64,000 nucleotides of DNA from Fragilaria crotonensis (taxonomy: Eukaryota; Bacillariophyta; Fragilariophyceae; Fragilariales; Fragilariaceae). Made by a program: the position numbers and the translations under genes. The notes beneath the pieces were generated by a model that searched no databases, was not told the origin of the DNA, and saw only the letters and a program-made list of their open reading frames with translations. The stretch is taken from NCBI GenBank assembly GCA_022925895.1, contig JAKSYS010000097.1:60496-124495 (forward strand). Reading direction: 5' to 3'. Below are positions 54,737 through 64,000 of this stretch, piece by piece (the stretch's first letter is position 1; each line of letters opens with the position of its first letter).

Positions 54737-56666
54737 CTATTTTCGTTTCTTATGCGCAGGCTTCTTCTTGCCCTTCTTTTTGTTGCCCTTCGGCATTGTC
54801 TCGATCCCATCCGGCTTGCTTTCTTGTATTGCCATCACGGCTTCGAAGTCCAGTTCTTTTGTTCTCTCGTCCTGAGCCGTCGTCGCAATGATGCCTGCCT
54901 TACCCACACGGTCTCCAAATCGCCGTTGTACCGAATCCTCCGAATTCATATCCCACAGAGCCAATTCATTTCCACTGCCACCGCAGGCGAGAAGCCACGG
55001 AGATGACGGATAGAACCCTAGCGTGTACAACTTCCCAACTTCCATTGACTTGTTCCCACAACACAACGGGGGAGCAAGTGATGGTTGCTGATCTTTGTTG
55101 TAGGTGTCCCATAAGGTCACTGTTTTATTGGTGGAACACGTGGCCAACATACCGGGACCTTGGGATTGTAGGACAAATCGCTGACTCCTCCGTATTCAGC
55201 AACCACGAAAGACCAAACTGGCTTCTCAAAACAGCGAACATCCCAAGTTGACAGCACACCATCTTCGGTGGCGCAGGTAAGGTATTGAGAATGGTGTGGG
55301 TCCCACGACAACGACTCGCAATCAGCAGATATCTTGACTCGCTTGACATTTTGCGAACTACTACAGCTGCTGCGCACATCCAGCAACGCAAGTGTTCGAT
55401 CGTAAGACCCAGTGGCCAAAAGCGTCCCTTCAGAAGGTGCCATACCACGGATTGCACCTTGTCCTTGTGGTGCGTAAACGTAGCAACGTTCCCGTCATCC
55501 GCCATTGCTTTGGTGACATCCCAAATCTTAACAGTCTTGTCAGCAGATCCACTCGCGATGACTTGACGATGGATCTTGCTCCAGGACAAGGCCATGACAG
55601 CATCACTATGGCTACCTGGACGCATCCCATCTCTGCCGCCTTTTTCTTTCTGTTGCTGCACCTTCTTCTTTAACTTCTTTCCGTCGCTGCGCGTGTCATG
55701 TTGATCTTCATGAGCTCATCTGCCGCCGACGTGTCTTCTCCGCCCAAAATGCAAGTCGGTTCCAGGACTTGCAACACATCAGATTCCAAATTTCAATGCC
55801 AGGTAAAAATGTTCCAACTGCGATGTAGTTGCCAGCGCCACCATCGTGATTAATGTCACCATGAGCCAAACAGAGTGGAAAGGATGGAAGCGGTATATCA
55901 TGATGCACAAATAGATTTCCAGTTCGTTCTTCGTAGACATGAACTTCCAGCGATGCAAAGTCATCTTCCGTTTTGGCGATGACCACAATCGCGTCGTCAG
56001 GTGTTAGGTTGTGATCATCAGCATCGCTGTCATCGTCGTCGTCGTCATCATCATCAAGATCGTAGTTGGGATTCAGTAGTGCCGACGCACCAGCGTGAGA
56101 TATACCCATAGCTTGGAGGCCCTGAATGTCCACTGGCATAAACTCCGGGTATCAGGAATGTCTTCGAGAGCATCGTCGTCGTCGTCATCATCATCGGAAT
56201 CTTCATCCGAATCCTTGTCAACTGGACCGTCGGGGTTGTGCACATCTTGGTCGTGAAACTCTTCAGCATCGTCCTCTGAATCTTGTTGGTCGGCATCATT
56301 CATTTCCGAATCATCGTCGTTTCCAACGAGCATTCGACCAATCCTGGAACCGGCACGAGCCGCGTCATTCGCCGTCGCGTATTCGTCGTCATCGTCATCG
56401 TCATCGTCATCGGTGTATTCGTCCATTCGAAGATCTGCAGGTAATGTGCTGGGATCAATCTTGGGAAGCTGAATGGTCGACTTTTGTGGCACATCATCGT
56501 CATTGTCGTCGTCGCTATTTGAGTCATCGTCTACATCGTGATCTTCAAGAGCCGCTTGGAGTTTGGCTTGATTCTCGAGCAACTCCAGCTCTACTGCACT
56601 CATTTCATATTTCTTGGGAGTCGGATTTGCCACTCCCTTCGGGACCCACTCAATGCAAGAGATCAT
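54737..56666 (-). CDS. PWP1: Periodic tryptophan protein 1 (PWP1) homologue; four apparent single-base gaps
   Basis: ATG 56666. The N-terminus ISCIEWVPKGVANPTPKKYE matches the PWP1 start, followed by long Asp/Glu tracts and FMPVDIQGLQAMGISHAGAS. WD40 repeats follow (AVMALSWSKIHRQVIASGSA with TVKIWD; TLLATGSYDRTLALLDVR; YLTCATEDGVLSTWDVR; LATCSTNKTVTLWDT), then a basic KKKGKKKPAHKKRK tail. PWP1 is a nucleolar WD protein for rRNA transcription and large-subunit assembly. The frame breaks near 56151, 55784, 55439 and 55150; adding one base at each joins all pieces without losing residues. Four such gaps in an otherwise perfect essential gene point to sequence error. Confidence 0.88.
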
Positions 56667-57722
56667 TTCTAGGAAGCTATCGTAAGGATGTTTGCGTGTG
56701 TTCGTTTAATTGATCCTACCGTAGATTAGAGACTCGAAGCTAGTGGTGATTAACCAAACTCTGTCGGGTCTACCGGTAGCATTATGATGTGTTGTCGATC
56801 AATTTTTTTTACTCGGTGACTTTCGACTTCATAGAAAAGCGTAAATGGTTGGCGGAAGTCACGTTTTCCAGTGCGTCTGCCGTTAGACAGGCAAGTGTAT
56901 TGTACTGCAATAATAAGTACTCGAGTACTACCGGTAGTACTACCACTACTCGACAGGGGAGAGCCGCAAGGCCACGAGATTGGAATATGAACTATGAAGT
57001 TGAGAGTACTGTAATTATTAATTGCAGTTGGATTATTCCAGGACTGTGCCTTATTTTTTAGTTATATTCATACTCGTTTGTCTTGTGTGTACAGTGTACA
57101 CTGATGTACTATGTACCGAAGGTACCGGTATGCATACAAAGTCCTTGAGTAATGAGTACTGATTACTCTACTGTACGAGGTACAGGAGTACCTGGTACTG
57201 TAGACTGCGGAATCCGGGTCATATGACGTGGTATGGTGTATGGTGCTCCCCACTCCCCACCCATCCATGTACGAGGTACCAGGTACAAGTAATGCAAGCG
57301 TACAGAGGAAGGTCCGGCCACGCACCTCCGCTTGGTATTAATTGCATGTAGAAGCTACGAGAAGAAACGTCATTTTACCGGACCTCCCGTGCGTTGTGGA
57401 CTTAACATAGTACCAGTACAGTTTGAACCGTACTGACTACGAATACTGTAGTACAGCATTTTACACATACAAAATCGAGATCCTGCATCTGGCTGATCCC
57501 GAAAACCGAAAACTGAATCGCACATCAAACTCTGCTGACGGTAAGATTCTGAGTTCGCAACATCAACATGTATGCATAGGCTCGAATGCTCGGATGACGA
57601 ACGACGTGACCCCAGTGCCTCTCACAAGCACAAAAATCGAAAACCGAAAGAATGAAGTCCACGACAGGCAGTCTCGTTCTTTTCTTGCTTCTCCCCTGAT
57701 CGCTTCTGCTTGGTGGTGCAGT
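56667..57722. other. Intergenic region with GTAC clusters and a MITE
   Basis: GTAC-rich palindromes at 56910-56950 and 57095-57290, then MITE copy B. Frames here have no recognisable features; a possible 5' exon of the downstream gene may lie at about 57423-57540 (donor GACG GTAAGA). Confidence 0.45.
57310..57385 (-). mobile_element. 76-bp MITE copy B
   Basis: AGGTCCGG...CCGGACCT with perfect 8-bp inverted ends; reverse-complement near-copy of 36749-36824, 20 kb away. Confidence 0.75.
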
Positions 57723-58374
57723 TCAGCAGATATATAACCAAGCAATTGCCTTGGGTGCTGCCACCACGTTGTCAATGGCACCACTCATGGTTGCCAACGC
57801 TGCCGACATGTCAGGATCATACGCAGGTATGTAATCCGGTTGTGAACAGCGCAATGCAACAAGAAGTGTGTCGTGGGACCTTATCCCTTCCCCTAACACA
57901 GTGGCGCATGTCGCCGATCACTTCATTATTGTAAAATGAACTCACATGTCCTCTTGCTCTGTACACTCAAAACAATCTCATGATAACTTGATAGATCCCT
58001 TCCATCCTAATTGTCAGCGCATCGTCTCCGTCGACGGCAGCAAAGCATCTCTGCAGGGAACTGATGGCAATCCTGGTTGTCCTCCAGATGGTTCCGGCAC
58101 TAAATGGACCCTTACTGGCAAAATCGAAGGAACCAATGCCATTTTGGTTGACTTTACCCCCAAGGGCGGTCCCAAGGATCTCCGTGGCGAGTTTGTTGGG
58201 AATGGCATTCGTTGGCCTGATGGTACGTTGTTGTTATTGTCGTAGTCGTCCCGTATCTTGTACGCGTTGTGGAGTTTGCTAATGGATTTAAGTGTTGACT
58301 ACAACTCACACTGTGGTGCTCTTGTTTTGTATTCACACCATCTAGGTAACACATGGACGCTCAAGACTAAATAG
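57723..58374 (+). CDS. Probable thylakoid-lumen protein, conserved but unnamed (5' end uncertain)
   Basis: Exons about 57723-57826, 57995-58222 and 58346-58374; introns 57827-57994 (GTATGT...GATAG) and 58223-58345 (GTACGT...TCTAG), both phase 1. The first exon reads ALGAATTLSMAPLMVANA then ADMSGSYA, that is, a hydrophobic core and an ANA cleavage site as in lumen-targeting signals. The mature part (about 95 residues) has DPFHPNCQRIVSVDG, NPGCPPDGSGTKWTLTGKI and GNGIRWPDGNTWTLKTK, a small beta-rich domain with two Cys that could form a disulfide. No start codon is placed: an in-frame TGA precedes the leader at 57696, so a first exon or an alternative start must be sought upstream. Confidence 0.55.
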
Positions 58375-60115
58375 AATCTGTGGCACGCATCGCTACTAAC
58401 CTGAAAGCGTGACACAGGCTGACTACTTAAAATGATCCATTTTACACCGAGGCAGCTGAGAAATCGGCGCTTGTCAGCTATCGCTATCATACTTTCAACA
58501 ACTTGATTGCATCACTGCTGTCGTAGAGAACGCGTGTATGCCATGCCTGGTGGCAACTGAATACCTGCGTTATCATGTTCCTGCTAGAACTGGAATGCGT
58601 CGTCGTCGGTATCCAATTTCGTAGTAATGTACGATCAAGCATTCGAGATTGCTTCGGGATGAAGGATGTTGTCATTATAGCGAGTAGGCACCAGCCAATC
58701 AAAAAAAGTGTGTGTAGCATGGTCGGAAAACGTATCCACATCCACAGATCTGTTGCAACGAACATCGGTAGTTGCTGGTTGCGGGGTTCGCCGCTCCCGA
58801 TGACGTCGGAACCTCCTCCATTCGATTTTTCTGTGAACATGTCAAAGCTGCAGGATGAGACCAGTGCTTCAGTAATGTAACATTCCTGAAGTTGTCATGA
58901 AACACGATGTATTTCACGTATTCGTCTCAGTCGTTGTGGTGACATGCTGTGAGGAAAATGAATTGTTTTGATGGATTGCATTTGTCATCATTTCACGAGG
59001 TCACGAATGTGATGGGAAAGTCATGGCTTAGGATTGCATCTAGCAGAGCCAAGGGGAGAAGGTCGTAACCGTTCGACTGCAGTCGCCCAAGTCGGGAGCC
59101 GGGAGAGAATGTGAATCCATCAGAAAGGGCGAGCGTGCATCAGCCATCGGCGCTGTGGATTGTTGATTCCAGTTTGACTCTCAGTTTCCTTATTCGAAGC
59201 CAACCAATGTATCGTTTTTTATATCCGCAATAGAATTCGTGATGTCTGGAGTCTGGATACTTGCTGTACCTGGTGGCACAAGCACTAGTACCTGGTACTA
59301 CTACCACTACAAGTTCAAGCAGTACTCAGCATATGCATACATGCATACTACTGAACAATGTGAGCGTACTGGTACATACTTGACCGAAAAGTGTCGGGTT
59401 TTTCGACATGTTCTGGGTAGAGGTGAGGATTTGATGACAGATTTACGCAAGCAAGTCAAAAATAGACGAAGGATAAAAGGCCTTCGGTGAAGTACGTATT
59501 ATGCATATTGCCGAACTCGAATACCGGTAGGAGTATGTGTCGTACGTCGTATGGTGTATGAAACAAGAAACCAGTACCGCAGACAACAATTAAGACTTAT
59601 TTCGGAGTACAATCAGAACATTCCCAGAATCATTTGGCGCTCCGAGTACGTCGTTCTTGTAGTACATTACCCTCGTACGTCAAAGGGATGATTGGAACGC
59701 AGGTGCGTTTCCGGACATCCGTTTCGCAACAGATGTGACAAAAGAACTTGAAGGTTGTGATAGGAAATGAATCGGATGCCCGGTACGTGATGTCAAAACC
59801 TCAACTCGGCTTCAGCTGCAGCTGCATGAAACCAAACGGGTTCCCTTGTTGCCTTCCGTTCACAGGGATTTTTTCGTACTGTGTTGTTCGTGGGTCTTGC
59901 ACCTATGTAGGACTCTACCAAGAAGCCCAACGATAAAGAATAATCAAACTTGAATACTATAAATATCACAAGAACTTGTTCTCTGTCACGTGTCTGAAGG
60001 TAGGCAGCTACGAATACTTTAATACCGTAAAGTAGTATTGAAAGTTCGCCTCAATTCCTCGAAAGCGATCAATTGTCAACGCTTTACAAGATCAGCAACC
60101 AGTCTTCCGAGCATC
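58375..60115. other. Intergenic stretch
   Basis: No supported gene in 1.7 kb. Contains GTAC-rich sequence at 59270-59370 and a 15-bp motif (reverse complement of TCCGGAAACGCACCT) at 59701-59715 that recurs at 43740. Confidence 0.5.
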
Positions 60116-60158
60116 ATGGTCATCTCCTACCCTTACTCTTGTAACAACCCCGCTTGCG

Positions 60159-61620
60159 ATGAGGAAAACAATTCATCATCGACTACCACTACCATTTCCG
60201 CTGCAAAGAAGAAGCCAAAAGTGGCAGCGCAAATGTCAATTAATGGAGAGGTGTGTGTCGAGTTGTGCCGCGTATGGTCGAGTCTGTCCTTGTGCTGCTC
60301 GTGCGGCGGGACGAGCTGCCTGTCGGGCCACCGAGAAGTTGTATGCCGATGATTCCAAACTCTTTCGCGAACGACCAAAGTACGATCTTATTGATGCAGA
60401 TGATTTGATCATTCAAGAAAAGTTGGGCGAAGGTGGCTTTTCGCTTGTACACCATGTCGTTCTGATGAATCGCCATGAGAACAATAAGGCTGGAGAACAG
60501 AAGGGCCAACATTTGGCAATCAAGTATTTGAAGAGAAAGATCATGGTGAATCAGCATTCTTTCGAATTGGGTGCTGCTGATTTGGCAACAGAGGCCAATT
60601 TTTTGGCGACTCTGAGTCACCCCAATATTGTCAAGCTTTATGGCGTCACGGCTGGCAGTGTAGAGACAAATGTTGCGTCTGGAAAGGAGTGTGGCTTTTT
60701 CATTATTGTGGACCTGTTGACGGAAACGTTGGAGGCCAGGATTAAACGGTGGCATGACACGACGGACCATGGTAACGTGATATCCCGCATGTCTCACGAC
60801 TTTAAGGAGAAGCGTCGCCAGGCATTGATGGAGCGCCTGTCAACTGCTGCTGAACTTGTAGACGCCATGATATACTTGCACTCGAAGAATATCGTTTATC
60901 GTGACCTGAAACCGGACAACATTGGTTTTGATGTAAACGGAACCTTGAAACTTTTTGGTACGTATTTGCCGCGCTCAGGCCGTTTTGGCACAATTCTTAT
61001 TGTCATCATTCTCACATACATCTTCCTCTGCAGATTTTGGTTTGGCCAAGGAGCTCAGGCAAAAACATTTAGATGGGACATACAAGCTCACTGGAAACAC
61101 TGGTTCGCGCCGCTACATGGCGCCGGAGGTTGCAATGGAAAAACGCTACGATAAATCGGTGGATGTTTACTCCTTTGGTATTTTGCTCCACGAGCTAACG
61201 TCATTGGAAAAACCATTCGATGGGTATAGTGCAACCCGACACATGAAGGAAGTTGTCATGGGTGGCGAACGCCCTAAATTGGATACCGCCAGTACATCGT
61301 GGTTCCCTGTCCAACTTCATTGGTTGATTCAGAAGTGCTGGTCACCGGCGCCTTCCGATAGACCCACATTTGCTGCCGTCAAGGAAGCCTTGGTAGATAT
61401 ACTGAATGAATCCCCCAAAACTCCGGGCAAGTTCCGTCGACCTCGTCCTGTCTCGATCGGCGAACATCCAACATCAACAGGTTCAAAGAACCTCGCTGTA
61501 CCCTTGCCGAACCCCATCACAGCCAAGAATGGTGACGATCTTCCGGATTTCCGTAGTTTGAAGCCAGCAGTGAAGCCGTCGAGACAGACCAAGAGCTTGG
61601 GATTTTTGCGCAAGAACTGA
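60159..61620 (+). CDS. Protein kinase, TKL-like
   Basis: Kinase frame from ATG 60159 to 60957, intron 60958-61033 (GTACGT...CTGCAG, 76 bp, phase 1), then to stop 61620; 461 residues. Gly loop KLGEGGFSLVHHV (about 88-100), catalytic Lys in LAIKYLKRK (K122), alpha-C Glu in ATEANFLATL (E144), catalytic loop VYRDLKPDN (D249; Tyr replaces the usual His), DFG split by the intron (D267), and MAPEVA. The late WLIQKCWSPAPSDRPTF block is typical of the tyrosine-kinase-like/RAF group. The tail is basic and disordered. The start is uncertain: an ATG at 60116 in another frame gives a more ordinary N-terminus (CNNPACDEE with Ser/Thr/Lys stretches), and one base near 60255 would link it. Substrate unknown. 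Confidence 0.85.
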
Positions 61621-61741
61621 GTGTGCTGGTGTCTTTATTCAGGCTGTATGCATACATTTTGAACATCTTAGTGTTGCAATTAATATAAGAAAAGGACCTG
61701 CAGATAATGTCGTGCTACTGCAGTGCAGTAGTTAGCGGTCG

Positions 61742-62618
61742 CTATCTACAACTGTTAAGAACTAAATATGGTCGACGTATCCGTCGTAAGCATTTCCTCT
61801 CCGCATCCACAATCGCTAATTCCACACGGGTGGAATTCTTCAATGGTTGCCATTTGTCATTGCCGCCACAGCCCTCAGGTTCATCTCCTTCGTCGTTTGC
61901 CGCCAAGAGTACCTGTACGAGTCGATCAATCCCTTCGTCTGTCGACATGGTTTCAAATCGTATTGCTCTCAATCTTGCATTCACAGTCTTGGCCCAAATC
62001 CGACAGCATGAGCACGGACACGATGAGCGCCCGTCGCATCGACCAAATGTAACAAGCACTCGCTTGAGTCATATGTCGTTGGGTGCGACGTTGATGCCAA
62101 CAGTCCAACCACACTGAGAGGACGCACCGTATCGGATGCGGTACAATGGGCCATCCACAAGGACGCTTCCTCGGCAAGAATGGGTGAGGAGGGAGCACCA
62201 AAGAACGGACTTCGTCGCGACTGATGCTCCGGCATGTTTCTGCCAGCCATTCTCCATCGGTTCGCCAACCAGAACAGAGAAGTGCAGTTCCCTGGCTGTC
62301 TATTTGGTGTATTCGGGCGGTATCGCGATATGTTTTTGTCCAATAGTCATCATCGTAGTCGTCGTCGTCATCATGATTGTTACCGTTGTCGCCAATTTCT
62401 TCGTTCGTCGTGTTCTTGTCGTTTTGTGATGCTGGCGTCGGATGAATGGCAACCAGAGCCACGCCATTGCGACACACAACAAGTATCAGTGGAGCTGCCT
62501 CTACCCACGGATCAGGCTTGGAACCTGACAAGACAGGTTTGGTATCGGAGCTTCCGTTGCTGCTGCTAGCACTGCCGTGTGCGAAAGCCAAACAGACGAG
62601 CAAAACTACGCAACGCAT
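61742..62618 (-). CDS. Proteasome-fold (Ntn hydrolase-like) protein with signal peptide
   Basis: ATG 62618 opens with a signal peptide (MRCVVLLVCLAFAHGSASSS). A strand-rich part follows: LILVVCRNGVALVAIHP, a long acidic insert, then DTARIHQIDSQGTALLCSGW and WLAETCRSISRDE, as in proteasome alpha/beta subunits. The frame breaks near 62195; the other frame continues with PILAEEASLWMAHCTASDTV, RPLSVVGLLAST and LHLVDATGAHRVRAHAVG, then breaks again near 61985 and ends with VELAIVDAERKCLRRI. Together this is a full Ntn-type fold. The signal peptide is unexpected for a proteasome subunit, so it may be a secretory or plastid-associated paralogue. No catalytic Thr is identified. Confidence 0.55.
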
Positions 62619-62997
62619 GGTTGCAGAAGCAGTCCTTGTACAACGTGTCAGATGCCAATTCGTGTGGTACCAGGTAGCAGTACAGAAGAGAACGCGTATC
62701 TCACCAGCGCAAATTTCTCGTGATGAAACTGTAATCTGCTCCGATCACAATTCGCCATCGTCTCCCAATTCAAGATGCTGGAGGTGTCTGATTTTGATCG
62801 TATACTACAGTTGTACGGTACACTGCTAGCTACTGGAGTACTAGTAATGTGCTGTACGCTCTACAGAGTTTTCCGAGTATAACATGCTGGAAGGAACACC
62901 GGAACACCACACATGACGAAAAACCTTCACTCCAGGGTCAAGGATCGCTTCGCACCCATTGCATCTGCTGTTCATCGTCGTCTTCACTCGTCCCTAT

Positions 62998-63665
62998 TGT
63001 ATGGCAATGGACGACGATCGAGTCCCAGAAATACTCTACGGAGAGGCGGCAAACTTGCAGAATGAGCCATTGGAGTACATACTCAAGCTTCCATTTCTTG
63101 TGCGACTTGGAAGACGGACGACCAGGTGGAATTTGATGGCGCTTCAGGGATGTATGTGAACGAGGATCAATTTCTGTTTCGATGCTCCTCCCAGTGATCA
63201 TTCGGTAGCGATCGATGCCGAGTGCATATTGCTCCATGCTCAATCGGAGGACCAAGTCTTGTACCTGCAGCTTCACGAGCAGCCATCGAATTCGGACGAT
63301 GGGAAGTCATGGAATTCACATTGACCTTGATGTCTTCCGAAGACTGTGAACGTCTCTTTCGAGCACTTTCGCATCTAGTAGAATCACATCCAGTCTATGG
63401 TGATGATGAAGACGATCTTGGCACTGGTGGTTTCAGCAACGGTGCGATGATGATGATGGGTGGTGAGTATGGAGACGATATGATTGTCGCAGGATCCTGC
63501 GAAGAAATTGTTGCGCAACAAACTCCAGGGGAACCATCTGAAGAAGAACGAAATGCCATGCTTGATCGTCTTGATGCCATGTTGGTTGTATCACCGGAGT
63601 TTTCTCGAGAAGGCGATGCCACAGATGATGGACAATTCGATGATGCGGACGATGAGATACTATAA
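62998..63665 (+). CDS. pICln-like protein (methylosome subunit), frame-broken
   Basis: Pieces in three frames follow the pICln layout: VEFDGASGMYVNEDQFLF near 63126, then SVAIDAECILLHAQSEDQVL near 63201 and YLQLHEQPSNSDDG, then MEFTLTLMSSEDCERLFRAL near 63309 and an acidic C-terminus (NAMLDRLDAMLVV, then FDDADDEIL). In pICln a PH-like beta barrel ends in an acidic DADDE tail and binds Sm proteins for spliceosome assembly. Frame changes near 63190 and 63300 break it. The N-terminus is not securely placed. Confidence 0.45.
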
Positions 63666-64000
63666 TGAGATTACCATTTCGCACACTTTATGACAAAGAA
63701 CGCATCGACCAAGCTTGCAAGAAAAAGATCTTCGTGGCAGCGAGGAATGTTTGTCTGCAGATTGGATAGTTTCTTCTGCGATGTATTTCGATGCGTTTTG
63801 GGAAAACTAAAGCGTTTGACGACGAAGGCGCCTTAACGGAAATGGGAGGACGCTTCTTTTTATTATCATTGCAGGTTAGGCCTATGCTGATAGGGGAAGG
63901 CAGCGGGAGTAATGGATTGTGATAAGAGGGCGAAGTGTCCAACTCTCTCCATTTGGAGCTCTGTACCGGTACTGCAGTACTAAATACAGTACCAAACATA
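63666..64000. other. Window end, no supported gene
   Basis: Non-coding as far as can be seen, with GTAC palindromes at 63960-63995. Confidence 0.5.

Noticed and set aside
58487-58880. Overlapping frames on both strands
   Set aside because: Neither has a recognisable domain; both are of a length expected by chance.
1-64000. tRNA or rRNA genes
   Set aside because: None recognised by eye; no clear acceptor/TPsiC pair found. A covariance-model scan would be decisive.

Overview
This window looks like nuclear DNA from a diatom, probably a raphid pennate. The evidence is Ty1/copia elements of the diatom CoDi type, N-termini that read as signal peptide plus an ASAFAP-like site (pirin, PRPP synthetase), a diatom-style cyclin, short GT-AG introns of 75-170 bp, and housekeeping genes packed on both strands. 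The species cannot be named from the sequence alone.

Layout. 150-6199: an old, broken copia element with 144-bp LTRs. 6200-7735: no intact gene, one degenerate coding-like repeat. 7736-19954: a 12.2-kb element with 13-bp inverted ends and flanking TA. It carries a broken CACTA/Plavaka/KDZ-like transposase, a long minus-strand frame pair with a GNAT-like region, a C48 (Ulp1-like) protease and a second Cys-His-Asp protease-like domain, and two unknown genes. This is the best candidate for an undescribed system. 19957-24455: gene-poor repeats. 24456-34133: a gene cluster (pirin, tandem-domain dCMP deaminase, Sec61 gamma, Lys-rich protein, PRPP synthetase, methyltransferase-like protein, mitochondrial uS5). 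34503-37191: a run of short inverted-repeat elements. 37430-41633: a PIF/Harbinger transposon with TTA target duplication. 42630-43382: a cyclin. 43383-47016: repeat-rich DNA without a supported gene. 47022-54321: a young copia element with 406-bp LTRs and a 5-bp target duplication. 54737-63665: PWP1, a probable thylakoid-lumen protein, a TKL-like kinase, a proteasome-fold protein and a pICln-like protein.

Two features run through the window. First, many frames, including the single-copy ribosome-biogenesis gene PWP1, are broken by shifts that one base, usually in a short homopolymer, would repair. This fits uncorrected long-read indels better than gene death, so broken genes here should not be called pseudogenes without checking. 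Second, almost every intergenic gap contains palindromic GTAC-rich DNA. All function calls come from reading motifs by eye; no search was run.
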